Assembly: GCA_016705245.1 (NCBI GenBank)
Contig: JADIYM010000019.1
Location: forward strand, 22,113 to 86,112
DNA from: Blastocatellia bacterium
GTDB taxonomy: Bacteria > Acidobacteriota > Blastocatellia > UBA7656 > JADIYM01
DNA: 64,000 nt
Direction: 5' to 3'
Under the pieces are notes generated by a model, which saw nothing but the letters and a program-made list of their open reading frames with translations, was not told the DNA's origin and made no database searches. A program made the translations under genes and the position numbers. Of this stretch, positions 10,106 to 18,796 are shown one piece after another (the first letter of the stretch is position 1; each line of letters starts with the position of its first letter).

Positions 10106-10975
10106 ATGAAGGATGCATTCATTCTTTCCGGCGCGCGTACGCCGGTTGGCAAGTTCCAGGGTTCGCTCTCGCCGTTCCAGGCGCCGGAGCTCGGCAGCTT
10201 TGCGATTCGCGCCGCCATCGAGCGCGCCGGAATCGATGCTGCCGAGATCGAAGAAGTAATCATGGGCAATGTGCTGCAGGCGGGGCTCGGACAGAATCCG
10301 GCCCGCCAGGCAGCGCTCAAGGCCGGGTGTGCGAACTCGGTCGGCGCGATGACGATCAACAAGGTCTGCGGTTCCGGACTGAAGGCGGTCGCACTCGGCG
10401 CCCAGGCGATCATGCTGGGCGAAGCCGAAGTCGTCGTTGGCGGTGGAATGGAGTCGATGACGAACGCTCCGTACCTGCTTCCGAAGGCACGGCAGGGTTA
10501 TCGGCTCGGCAATGGCACGCTCGTCGACGCCATGATCAACGACGGGCTCTGGTGCGCGATCGACAACTGGCACATGGGCAACACCGGCGAATACGTCGCC
10601 GAAACTTATGGCATCTCGCGCGAAGCTCAGGATGAGTTCGCCTTCAACTCGCATCGCAAGGCCGCGGCGGCCATTGAAGCCGGCCGGTTTACCGACGAGA
10701 TCGTTCAGGTGGCGATCCCCCAGAAGAAGGGCGACCCGGTAATGTTCGCGACCGATGAGAGCGTCCGCGCCGACACGACCGTCGAGACGCTCTCGAAGTT
10801 GCGGCCGGCTTTCACGAAGGACGGAACTGTCACGGCCGGCAACGCTCCGGGCGTCAACGACGGCGGAGCTGCCGTCGTCGTGTCTACTGAGGCAATGGCC
10901 GAGAAACTCGGCCGGACGCCGATGGCCCGAATTGTCGCGCAGGCGACCAGCGGAATGGAGCCAAAGCTGGTTTAG
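10106..10975 (+). pseudogene. Acetyl-CoA acetyltransferase (thiolase), C-terminal domain missing
   Basis: The ATG at 10106 follows AGGAGG (in GACAGGAGGCG) by about 10 bases. The N-terminal thiolase domain is complete: ILSGARTPVGKFQG, then INKVCGSGLKAV with the acylated Cys88, GGGMESMTNAPYLLP and NAPGVNDGGAA. The protein ends abruptly after TSGMEPKLV at residue 289, where normal thiolases (about 390 residues) go on to the NEAFA, GHPxG histidine and CxGGG cysteine motifs. Only 46 bases separate the stop from the next gene and no frame supplies the missing part, so this is a deletion of roughly 300 bp (real or a misassembly), not a frameshift. As written it should be inactive. It pairs with the dehydrogenase downstream for acetoacetyl-CoA/3-hydroxybutyryl-CoA chemistry. 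Confidence 0.85.
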
Positions 10976-11021
10976 GAACGGCTCGGGACCGGATATTTCA
11001 CACATAGGAGACCCAGGACAC

Positions 11022-11879
11022 GTGGCATACGAGATCAACACGTTTGGCGTCATCGGCGCCGGGACGATGGGAAATGGAATCGCACAGGCCGCTGCTCGCG
11101 CGGGACTCTCGGTCATTCTTCGCGATGTTGAGCAGCGATTTATCGACCGCGGCATGGCGGCGATCGACAAGAGCCTGCAGCGCGACGTCGACAAGGAGAG
11201 GCTGACGGTCGAGGGCAAGGCCGAGATTCTCGGTCGGATCTCGACGACGCTCGGCCTCGAGTCCTTTCAGGAAGCCGACATCGTCGTCGAGGCTGTCACC
11301 GAGGATCTCGCCGTGAAAACCGATCTCTTCCGGTCGCTCGATCGCATCGCCCGCCCGGAAGTGATCCTCGCGAGCAACACATCGTCGATCTCGATCACGA
11401 AGCTCGCAGCGTCGACCTCGCGGCCGGAACGCTTCATCGGAATGCACTTCATGAACCCGGTTCCGATCATGAAGCTCGTTGAGATCATCCGTGGCGCGGC
11501 GACATCCGACGAGACTTATGCCGACGTCAAGGCACTCTCAGAGCGCATGGGCAAGATTCCGGTCGAAGTGAACGACGCGCCCGGATTCGTATCAAATCGA
11601 GTACTGATGCCGATGATCAACGAGGCGATCTTCTGCCTCTACGAGGGCGTCGGCACGCCGGAGTCCATCGACGAGGTCATGAAGCTCGGGATGAACCACC
11701 CGATGGGGCCGCTTACTCTTGCGGACTTCATCGGACTCGACGTCTGTCTCGCGATCATGAATGTGCTCTACGACGGCTTCAACGACTCGAAGTACCGGCC
11801 TTGCCCTCTTCTCCGGAAATACGTCGACGCGGGATGGCTGGGCCGGAAGTCCGGCCGTGGCTTCTACGTCTATGGGTAG
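11022..11879 (+). CDS. 3-hydroxybutyryl-CoA dehydrogenase
   Basis: 285 residues from GTG 11022, preceded by AGGAG at 11006-11010. The NAD-binding motif GVIGAGTMGNGIAQ is near the N-terminus; catalytic-region motifs are SNTSSISI, GMHFMNPVPIM (His142) and NDAPGFVSNRVLMPMINEA; the C-terminal 3HCDH domain contains MNHPMGPLTLADFIGLD and ends GRGFYVYG. Length fits the short, single-function enzymes (PaaH/Hbd). It oxidises 3-hydroxybutyryl-CoA to acetoacetyl-CoA, or the reverse, in fatty-acid breakdown or short-chain synthesis. It sits directly after the truncated thiolase, whose product it would use. Confidence 0.92.
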   Translation: MAYEINTFGVIGAGTMGNGIAQAAARAGLSVILRDVEQRFIDRGMAAIDKSLQRDVDKERLTVEGKAEILGRISTTLGLESFQEADIVVEAVTEDLAVKTDLFRSLDRIARPEVILASNTSSISITKLAASTSRPERFIGMHFMNPVPIMKLVEIIRGAATSDETYADVKALSERMGKIPVEVNDAPGFVSNRVLMPMINEAIFCLYEGVGTPESIDEVMKLGMNHPMGPLTLADFIGLDVCLAIMNVLYDGFNDSKYRPCPLLRKYVDAGWLGRKSGRGFYVYG

Positions 11880-11949
11880 CGAGGCGTCGCGACCGTCAAC
11901 GGAAATTGCGCGAATCATCGCCCGCGGATCGTTGTAGAATGGAGTCGTG

Positions 11950-13172
11950 ATGATCTTCTGTCAGAAGTGCTCGGCGGCGAATCGCATGGACCGCACGTCG
12001 TGCGAGCGATGCAAGGCGCCGCTGCACCTCGTGACGATCCTCGCCGCCACGAGCATCTCTTCTCGGAACCGGACGGCATCGAGGAGCATCTTCTCGAGAG
12101 GATCTCGACGCTCGAGACCGAGATCGAGAAGGTGCGCGTGCGAAACGACCGCCTTCTGGACCTCATTCATCGTCAGGCAACCGCGAGCTTCAATGACCGT
12201 GCGTTGCTTGATGCCGTGGTGTCGCTGCTCGAGGAACATACGGGTCTCGATACCGACGAGGTCGAGGTACGATGGCGCCAGCTCGTCGATCGATACTCGG
12301 AGGAGCTCGACGAACGGGATCGCATAGAGGAGCGGTCGCGAGAGATCCTCCTGGCTTATGGCGGCGATTCACGCGGCTCGTTCGACCGGCTCGTCGACGA
12401 TGGCATGCAGATGGTGCTCGGGGGCGACGAGCGTCGCGGCATCCGGCGACTCGAGAAGGCGCTGCTGCTCGATCCGACGAACGGGCCACTCGGGAAGTTC
12501 CTCGGCGAGCATTTCTTTTTCACGGGTAGGCGGTCGCTGGCCCGGCATTACCTCGAGCGGGCCGCGTCGAAGGAGCCCAAGAACTCGCACGTCGCGCTGA
12601 TGCTCGGCGTGGTGTGCGGCGACGACGGCGAGACCGAGTCGGCGCGTCTTCACTTCGAGCGCGCGCTGGCAGTTCGAAAGGACTCGTTTCTCGCCCATTA
12701 CGGACTCGGACGGCTTCACGCTGTCGAAGGTCGATATCGCGAAGCGCTCGTGCACTTCAAGCGGGCGCTCTCGCTGAGTCCATCAGCCGAGATGCACTAC
12801 CTTGTCGGTAGAACGTACCTCGAACAGGATCGTCTCGACGTCGCGGAGCGGCACCTGCGAAAGGCCGTGGACCTCGATCCGACGTTCGACCAGGCACTGT
12901 ACCACCTGGGTCTGATCCATCTGCGACAGGCCGACGTCGATCGCGCGCGCGAGTTTTTCCAGGCTGCATCTGAGGTCAATCCGGAGGAGCGGCGCTATCG
13001 CACGGCACTTTCGGCGAAGTCGGCGAAACGACTGGTGTCACTGCCCGTTTTCGGCCCGGGCCGACTTACGCGCAAGAGATCGATCACGAATGGAGATGCC
13101 AGGTTCACGGACCTCGTGATGCGGACACTCGCCGACGACGCTTTTGGCGAACTGCCGGGAGCGCGGGAATAG
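11950..13172 (+). CDS. Zinc-ribbon plus TPR protein, one apparent frameshift
   Basis: ATG 11950 (GGAG five bases upstream) starts a zinc ribbon CQKCSAANRMDRTSCERCK. The frame then shifts near 12033; adding one G (GTGGACGAT) continues into HEHLFSEPDGIEEHLLERIS and a coiled coil, giving about 407 residues. The rest is helical with at least five tetratricopeptide units, for example LARHYLERAASKEPKNSHVA, SARLHFERALAVRKDSFLAH, ALVHFKRALSLSPSAEMHYL and VAERHLRKAVDLDPTFDQAL. TPR arrays scaffold protein complexes; the ribbon may bind zinc and a partner. No signal peptide, so cytoplasmic. Function unknown. Confidence 0.8.
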
Positions 13173-13231
13173 TTCGGTCGACTCGACGCGGCGGCATTCG
13201 AACCCACCCTGAACGCGGAGACCCCGATTAC

Positions 13232-13926
13232 ATGACGAACGCTTCTCTCTCGACGGCGCCCAGCCGCCGACTCGTGGTGTTGCAGCCCTCCGGCGACTGT
13301 CTGTCGTGCGCCCACGGACGAGTCCGGATGGTGAAGGAACAGCTCAGGATCACGTGCGCTAAGCGCAGGCGCTCCGGCATCGACTGTCCGGAATACGCCG
13401 ATGACGGACGGTCCGCCGTACTCCACGCGATCGTGCGACGATTGCGGCGTACGCAGACCGGCTATCGTCGCGTCTTCAATGTAGTCCAGCCGGATTGTCC
13501 GAACTGCAATGAGAACTGCTGCACGCGACCATTCCTGAAGAAGACGCCGTTCTACGGCGAAGATGGTATCTACTACCTGTTGATCGGCCAGCCCCTGCCG
13601 GCGATTCCGCAGGGCGTCGACCACTGCATTTTCTTCAGGCAGGGCTGCACCCTGCCGTCTCACCTCTCCGACCGCACGTCTGCATCGAGTACAAATGCCC
13701 GTTCGTCCCGCAGCCGAAACAGATCGACGTGCTGGGGGACCGCATGCAGGAAGACACGATCTATCTTATTTCCGTCGCAACGCAGGAGTACTCGGAATGG
13801 CGCGGGGTGTATCCGGAGAAGGACGTTGAAGGACGGAACACGGGCGGGACGGTTGATCGGTTCCAGCATCCGTGGAACCCGAAACGACCGCTCGAGGATC
13901 TTAGAGAACGTTACGGACTGGCTTGA
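13232..13926 (+). CDS. YkgJ-like cysteine-rich protein, one apparent frameshift
   Basis: About 231 residues when one base is restored near 13668 (CTCTCC to CTCTCCC). Cysteines occur in clusters: DCLSCAHG, ITCAKRRRSGIDCPEY, CPNCNENCCTRPF, VDHCIFFRQGCTLPSHL, then in the next frame RPHVCIEYKCPF. The CxxCxxxCC motif followed by C-GC-L-RP-C-Y-C spacing is the pattern of the YkgJ family (PF03692), proposed to chelate zinc or iron. The C-terminus contains QEDTIYLISVATQEYSEWRG and ends RYGLA. As written, the frame instead runs on to 14023 through sequence with no protein character. Metal type and role are unknown. Confidence 0.72.
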
Positions 13927-14032
13927 GCCACATTTTTGGGTAAGGCTTCGAAGGCACGATTCGACGGCACCGGAATTTCGACTCGATGCTCCGGGCCTTC
14001 GGAACGGGTCGGAGAGACCGTGACGACGATGC

Positions 14033-14653
14033 CTACGGCCGATCCGTTCGCGTGACCTTGGGAGGCGCCGGCTTCGGCTTCACCGGGGCCTGGCCCGATC
14101 GCTGGAGTGCGTTCGGCGCATTCGCGGGGTTCGGCTGCGGCTCGCCAGTCTCACCCGCGTCCGGCGGCGTCTTCATCTCAGTGAGCATGACCTCGATGTC
14201 TTCCCGCACCGAATAATACGGCTTGTCGCTAACCACGCTGTCGGCGTCTCGCCATCCGCGAACGACGTCACCGTCCAGGCGGAACCGGCCATACTGGTAA
14301 TTCAGCGTTCTGTAGAGTCCACCGTCCCGAATGAGGAACACGAGCCACTCTTCCTTCTTGTGGTACTTGTCGTCCGTGTTCGCGACAAGCGAATTGGCCG
14401 CAACCCGGATCTCATCCAGTGTGTAGTCGCCCTCTATGACGTCGACGAGCTCGAGCTTGGCGACCTGACGGAAGTCGCCCCAATCCGATTCGTCCGTCTT
14501 CTCAACCTTTGCGCGAGCGATGAGAACTGACTTCGCAACGAGCTCGCGGGTCGGCATTACTCGCAGATTCCCGTTGCCCGATGCCGAGCCTGCGATGGTG
14601 GCGGCGAACACGACGCCAGCAACGAGCGAACTCAATAGGGGGGTTCTAAGCAT
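14033..14653 (-). CDS. Exported protein of unknown function
   Basis: From ATG 14653, 206 residues beginning MLRTPLLSSLVAGVVFAATIAGSAS, a signal peptide. An upstream TTG at 14680 in the same frame is an alternative start. The mature region (VAKSVLIARAKVEKTDESDW through YQYGRFRLDGDVVRGWRD) looks like a small beta-rich domain of the kind seen in exported proteins that sense or bind at the envelope. The C-terminal 40 residues are Pro/Ala/Lys-rich and disordered. It is transcribed alone and convergent with the YkgJ-like gene. No family recognised. Confidence 0.65.
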   Translation of the reverse strand: MLRTPLLSSLVAGVVFAATIAGSASGNGNLRVMPTRELVAKSVLIARAKVEKTDESDWGDFRQVAKLELVDVIEGDYTLDEIRVAANSLVANTDDKYHKKEEWLVFLIRDGGLYRTLNYQYGRFRLDGDVVRGWRDADSVVSDKPYYSVREDIEVMLTEMKTPPDAGETGEPQPNPANAPNALQRSGQAPVKPKPAPPKVTRTDRP

Positions 14654-14775
14654 ATCGTTGATTGCCGAGCTTTCCTTCAAACGCCCGAGTGTACCCGACG
14701 GATGCCGCGCCTGACAACGAGTCGGCTCTATGACGCAAGCCGTCGGTCAAACGCTGTCCGGCGTTTACCGTTGCA

Positions 14776-15393
14776 TTACTCTTCGGCAACCGCAGCCGAG
14801 CGACTCCTGTAGCGTCGGTAAGCCCAGAACGCGAGGCCAGCAATGGCCACAACCCCCAGGACCTTCAGCCCGTGTCGCTTGATGATTACCATTGCCTCAT
14901 CGCCGAATTGCACGGCGAGGACGGCTTCGATCGAAAATCGAACGAAACGGCCAACGGCGACTGCGACGACGAATCGCACCCATCGAATCTTCAGGACTCC
15001 CGCTGTCAGGTTGAATGCCTTGAACGGGAACGGCGGCGGAAGCAGGGCCGCGACGGCGATCGAGACCATGTCGTAGCGACCAAGAAGGTTCTCAATTCGC
15101 TCGCGCCGCTCCGGAGCCAATTTCGAGAGTGCAGCGGCCCCTGCGCGTCGGGCGCCGAGGTACAGCAGCGTCGACCCGATGACGGCCCCGGCAGTCGCGG
15201 CGAGTACGGTCACGGGCGCGAGAGCCGGAGACTGTGCCGACAGTGCGATCACCGCGAGGTCCGCTCCTCCGGGAAGCGGGATGAACGAATCGATCAGCGA
15301 GATGAGGAAGGCGCCAAACGGCCCGAACGCGATGAACCAGTTCTTGAGGGCGTCGAGCTTGTCTGCGTACGGAATCAGGTGTGTGAGGACCAT
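14776..15393 (-). CDS. DedA/VTT-domain membrane protein
   Basis: 205 residues. After a short amphipathic N-terminus comes the VTT (SNARE-associated) signature: FGPFGAFLISLIDSFIPLPGGADLA, the glycine-rich GAVIGSTLLYLGARRAG, and LLPPPFPFKAFNLTAGVLKIRWVRF with the conserved proline/phenylalanine loop. DedA-family proteins include undecaprenyl-phosphate and phospholipid flippases, which would fit the envelope genes here. The start lies 18 bases after the stop of the SpoIID-like gene, so the two are probably co-transcribed. Substrate not assignable. Confidence 0.85.
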   Translation of the reverse strand: MVLTHLIPYADKLDALKNWFIAFGPFGAFLISLIDSFIPLPGGADLAVIALSAQSPALAPVTVLAATAGAVIGSTLLYLGARRAGAAALSKLAPERRERIENLLGRYDMVSIAVAALLPPPFPFKAFNLTAGVLKIRWVRFVVAVAVGRFVRFSIEAVLAVQFGDEAMVIIKRHGLKVLGVVAIAGLAFWAYRRYRSRSAAVAEE

Positions 15394-15411
15394 AGAAGTG
15401 GGTCGCAGAGA

Positions 15412-16599
15412 CTACACGCCACCGGAAGGCCGAGGCAACAATTCGATGATGGCGCGGGGAAAGTATGCGAGCAGGATTTCCTCGCGCGTTCGGCCGGCTA
15501 TCGAGAGCTCGACGGCGCCCATCATGCAGAGCCCGATCCCGTGACCGCGCCCTGATCCTCGAAACCGGTAGCGCCGCCGTTCCGTCGTCCACTCATAATT
15601 CGAGCTCGGCAAGGTGTCCCACCCTAGCCGGCGTCCGATTGCCATTCGAAAAGCGTCTCGATAAACGGTCCATTCTCGTGCGCCTGCCACGATAGTGACC
15701 GTTCGAACGGCCAGTCCATCGTCCGGCCGGGTGCGGAGCGTGAAATCTGACGGCACGGGCTTTCCAAAGGCGTCCGCGATGGCACTCGCGATCGACGTTG
15801 CCGGGACGGTCCGTTCCCACGAGCACGTCGACCGACCGGAACAGACGCGACAGGCAACAGGGACGAAATCGCCGAGGTCCTTCCCTCCCCACGTTCGCGA
15901 AGGCGTCGTCGTTTCACCCCCACAACACGACGTGACGTAACCCGTGACGACGTGACCGGCGCGTGCAAGAACGCGCTCACGTGTCATTGACGCCGCGGAT
16001 ACGGCCGCGGCATCCGACCCCGAGCCGGCCTCCACAAGGCCTGCGGAATGGACGCAGTGGGTCGAATCGCACACGTCGAAGCCCTCGTCATCGTGCCGAG
16101 CTCGAGACGTCGCGATGTAACTGCGGATGGCAATTGCCGTAGCCTCGAGCGCCGCCGTCTCGGTGACTCCCGCCAGTTCGGCCGCGACTGCGCTCGCCAC
16201 GAGATCTTCGAGCGCGAAAGTAGCCACGAGGACCACGCGGTTACCCCGCAAAGAGAATTCGACCGGAGCCGGCAGCAGCCGCCTTCGAACGTTTCGTCCG
16301 TGCACGACAACACTGATCCGCTCTCCTCGCGCCCCGACGCTGATCGACCTCCCACGCCATCGATTTCGACTCGGGCCACCAAACCGCAGGCTCTCGCGGT
16401 CGACCTCAATGACGACACGGCGTCCCGCAGCGAAAGTGTGGCCCGAGGTGCTGCGCAGCTCGGACACCGACGTGACCTCCACCCGTTGCGGCGCGAGCAA
16501 TCCAAGGACGCCGACTCGCACCTCGGCGGGATATGGCACGACGGCGGCGCTTCCCGACCACGGAATTGCGAGGCACAGAGCCAGGAGAACGGATCGCAC
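15412..16599 (-). CDS. SpoIID/LytB-domain protein
   Basis: 395 residues from GTG 16599, with GGAGG about 8 bases upstream and a signal peptide (MRSVLLALCLAIPWSGSAA). The SpoIID domain is recognisable by EDLVASAVAAELAG, LEATAIAIRSYIATSRARHD, CDSTHCVH, VTSCCGGETTTPSRTWGG and the terminal SGRGHGIGLCMMGAVELS. SpoIID enzymes are lytic transglycosylases that cut peptidoglycan glycan strands lacking stem peptides; non-sporulating bacteria use relatives in wall remodelling. The cysteine-rich CRVCSGRSTCSW insert is like that of other diderm homologues. Likely periplasmic and co-transcribed with the DedA-type gene. Confidence 0.85.
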   Translation of the reverse strand: MRSVLLALCLAIPWSGSAAVVPYPAEVRVGVLGLLAPQRVEVTSVSELRSTSGHTFAAGRRVVIEVDRESLRFGGPSRNRWRGRSISVGARGERISVVVHGRNVRRRLLPAPVEFSLRGNRVVLVATFALEDLVASAVAAELAGVTETAALEATAIAIRSYIATSRARHDDEGFDVCDSTHCVHSAGLVEAGSGSDAAAVSAASMTRERVLARAGHVVTGYVTSCCGGETTTPSRTWGGKDLGDFVPVACRVCSGRSTCSWERTVPATSIASAIADAFGKPVPSDFTLRTRPDDGLAVRTVTIVAGAREWTVYRDAFRMAIGRRLGWDTLPSSNYEWTTERRRYRFRGSGRGHGIGLCMMGAVELSIAGRTREEILLAYFPRAIIELLPRPSGGV

Positions 16600-16665
16600 G
16601 TCGGACCTCCGCCGCCAAGACTACACGAGCCGAACGACCCGTCCACGGTTCCAGGCACCGTCCGT

Positions 16666-16799
16666 GGGACGCTCGCTACCGCTCGCGGCTCGAAAAACGG
16701 GGACGGGGACGCGGCGGAGCGTCCTGCCAGATAATGCACGATGCGGGCGGCCCCCGTGTGTTCCCCGTTTTTTGAGCCGCGAGCGGTAGCGAGCGTCCC
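16666..16799. repeat. 38-nt inverted repeat with 58-nt spacer
   Basis: Left arm 16666-16703 and right arm 16762-16799 are almost perfectly complementary: GGGACGCTCGCTACCGCTCG in the left arm is matched by CGAGCGGTAGCGAGCGTCCC in the right. The inner ends are an A-run followed by CGGGGA and its complement TCCCCG preceded by T. It lies between the start of the SpoIID-like gene and the terminator of the sigma-factor gene and codes for nothing. It could form a long hairpin in RNA or a cruciform and looks like a dispersed non-autonomous element; no transposase or target-site duplication is visible. Confidence 0.85.
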
Positions 16800-16847
16800 A
16801 AGGACAGTCGAACGGTTCCGATCACCCACGCTCGTCCCTGCCACGAC

Positions 16848-16876
16848 AAAAAGGGCCGCCCGAGCGGGCGACCCTT
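16848..16876 (-). terminator. Intrinsic terminator of the sigma-factor gene
   Basis: Read on the minus strand, AAGGGTCGCCC, loop GCTC, GGGCGGCCCTT, then TTTG: an 11-bp stem with one mismatch and a U-tract, 24 bases after the sigma-factor stop. Confidence 0.85.
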
Positions 16877-16899
16877 GGAGGCATTCGAAGGAGGAACAA

Positions 16900-17652
16900 C
16901 TACGCTGCGCGATCGAGCATTGCATTTCGAAGGCGCGCAACAGCCTTCGAATGAATCTGCGAGACCCTGGACTCGTTTACGCCGAGCACGTTTCCTATCT
17001 CCTTCATCGTGAGCTCATCGACGTAGTACAACGAAACAACGAGGCGTTCCTTCTCGGGCAGCGACTCGACTGCGGAGGCCAGCTGCTGGCGCGCTTCCTC
17101 TCGTTCGTAAACGGCGAAGGGACTGCACTCCGGCGACGCGGGCAATGCCTGGATGGGATCGCTTACGGCTGAACCGTCGTTCTCGTCGGTCACGTGGAGG
17201 CTTGCGACCTGCACGGAATTGATTTCATTGACGAGTCCCTGCAGCTCGTGGAGCCCGATCTCGAGAAACTCCGCTACCTCGGCTTCGTCGACAGAACGGC
17301 CGTGTTCGCGCTGAAGAGTGGCCTGCGCGGACTGAAGTTCGCGCGCCCGGCGCCGAAGGCTTCGGGGCGCCCAGTCGAGACTGCGAAGATGATCGAGAAT
17401 TGCGCCGCGAATCCGACGCTCTGCGTACGTCCGGAACCGAATGCCGCGACTCGGATCGAACTTCTCGGCAGCGTCGATCAGCCCGATGGTACCCGCACCA
17501 ATGAGATCGTCCACCTCAATGCTCGCGGGGAGCTTGCTGCCCACGCGTCCGGCCAGAAACCGGACGAGCGGAACGTGCTCTTCGACGAGGATCTCTCGGT
17601 TGACGTTCTCGAAGAAAACGGGAGCTTCAATCGGAATGTATGCAGTTGCCAT
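16900..17652 (-). CDS. RNA polymerase sigma factor, sigma-28 (FliA/WhiG) type
   Basis: 250 residues from ATG 17652 (GAGAA upstream); the frame extends to 17730 without protein-like content. Region 2 reads VRFLAGRVGSKLPASIEVDD, LIGAGTIGLIDAAEKFDPSR and FRTYAERRIRGAILDHLRSL, followed by the FliA-type APRSLRRRAREL. Region 3 is VDEAEVAEFLEIGLHELQGL and region 4 is LPEKERLVVSLYYVDELTMK plus NESRVSQIHSKAVARLR. FliA factors normally switch on late flagellar genes, but no flagellar or chemotaxis gene is in this window, so the regulon here is unknown. It is monocistronic with its own terminator. Confidence 0.9.
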   Translation of the reverse strand: MATAYIPIEAPVFFENVNREILVEEHVPLVRFLAGRVGSKLPASIEVDDLIGAGTIGLIDAAEKFDPSRGIRFRTYAERRIRGAILDHLRSLDWAPRSLRRRARELQSAQATLQREHGRSVDEAEVAEFLEIGLHELQGLVNEINSVQVASLHVTDENDGSAVSDPIQALPASPECSPFAVYEREEARQQLASAVESLPEKERLVVSLYYVDELTMKEIGNVLGVNESRVSQIHSKAVARLRNAMLDRAA

Positions 17653-18340
17653 TTCTCGTTCTCGACTTGAGTCTTTTCTGTCGGGATTTCGACAGCACTG
17701 TCGGTTTTCCGTCAGGCCGCGGTCGGCCACTTCTGACGTCGGGCTGCTGACGATTTGTGGTGAAACCCTGATCAGTTAGCGATCGGTTCCTTCAAGCTCT
17801 GTAGTTGCAGGGCTTGTGAGCTACCCATCGTCGTCGTTCAGTTGGTTTCGTCGCCAGGTCCGATCAAAGAGCGCCACGATTCAAGAGGTGCGATTCGCGG
17901 TACGCAAGTCTTAGGGCAACTCTGGTGCCACAGCGGGCTGAAACAGAAACCCGTCGACAGTGGGGCATTTCGACCCATTTCGAATCGCATTTACCTGTCT
18001 GGAATGTGTTTCCGGCGATATAGGCGTCGAATCCCCGTCATCTGGTGTCGGAAATCCGGCAGTCGTTCATCAGCCGGTCTCAGTGGCGGGTGCCGCATCC
18101 TCGGCGGAATCGCCTGATGCCCTTCGAGTTACCGTCGGTTTACCAACATTTCGGGCACTCGGGCGTCTCCGGGCCTCAATTCATATTCGAGTTGACGAAT
18201 GTCAGAATGGGAGCTAATGTCGGATCGCATTCGCTTAGGCGCATATTCGACGTGGCGAGACGAGAGTCTCTGGAAATCACGAGGGCGGGGCCGTGAAGAG
18301 CCGTGGCGGAATCATCGCGATCTATTGAAGGAGCACGACA
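17653..18340. other. Long divergent intergenic region
   Basis: 688 bases between the sigma-factor start (-) and arsC (+). The arsC-proximal part carries a promoter (see 18185-18220). The remaining 500 or so bases show no convincing gene: several 80-90-codon open frames lack ribosome binding sites and have no recognisable content. I see no tRNA or known RNA motif. Confidence 0.45.
18185..18220 (+). promoter_or_regulatory. Probable arsC-acr3 promoter with overlapping inverted repeat
   Basis: TTGACG (18192-18197), a 17-bp spacer and TAATGT (18215-18220) match a vegetative promoter well. An inverted repeat ATTCG-N6-CGAAT (18185-18200) overlaps the -35, a typical place for an ArsR/SmtB repressor. 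No arsR gene is in the window, so the regulator is inferred. The leader to arsC would be about 110 bases. Confidence 0.5.
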
Positions 18341-18796
18341 TTGAGCATGTCTCGTCGCATTCTCATTCTCTGTACGGGGAATTCCGCGCGAAGTCAGATG
18401 GCTGAGGGACTTCTTCGTCACGATGGCGCCGGTCGCTTCAAAGTCGAAAGCGCCGGTACGAAGCCGAGCCTCGTTCGTCCGGAAGCCATCGAAGCCATGC
18501 GAGAAGTCGGTATCGACATTTCCGGCCACCGATCCAAGTCGGTCGATGAATTCCGTGAGGAGCGCTTCGACGCAGTCATCACGGTCTGCGACAACGCCCG
18601 TGAGGTCTGTCCGATCTTTCCGGCGACGACGACGATGGTGCACCACAGCTTCGACGACCCGGCATTGGCCGAAGGAAACTGGGAGGATCGCGTCGCCGCA
18701 TTCCGACGAGTTCGGGACGAGATTCGATCCTACCTGCGCGAGTTCGCCGCCTCGTTCCAGGCTACGAGCCCGGTCGACGGGGAAAAGTCGTCGTGA
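18341..18796 (+). CDS. arsC: Arsenate reductase, thioredoxin-coupled (LMW-PTPase fold)
   Basis: 151 residues. The P-loop CTGNSARS (C-x5-R) is the nucleophile site; VCDNAREVCP carries the two further cysteines of the thioredoxin-coupled ArsC family (the Cys82/Cys89 pair of the staphylococcal enzyme), and SFDDPALAEG has the general-acid aspartate. This reduces arsenate to arsenite for export. AAGGAG at 18328-18333 is 7 bases from the TTG at 18341 and 13 from the ATG at 18347; the TTG fits the spacing better, though either start is possible. The stop overlaps the acr3 start (GTGA). Confidence 0.92.
   Translation: MSMSRRILILCTGNSARSQMAEGLLRHDGAGRFKVESAGTKPSLVRPEAIEAMREVGIDISGHRSKSVDEFREERFDAVITVCDNAREVCPIFPATTTMVHHSFDDPALAEGNWEDRVAAFRRVRDEIRSYLREFAASFQATSPVDGEKSS

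Noticed and set aside
17842..18296. Three 80-90-codon open frames before arsC
   Set aside because: No ribosome binding sites or domain-like sequence; the area is the arsC promoter region.
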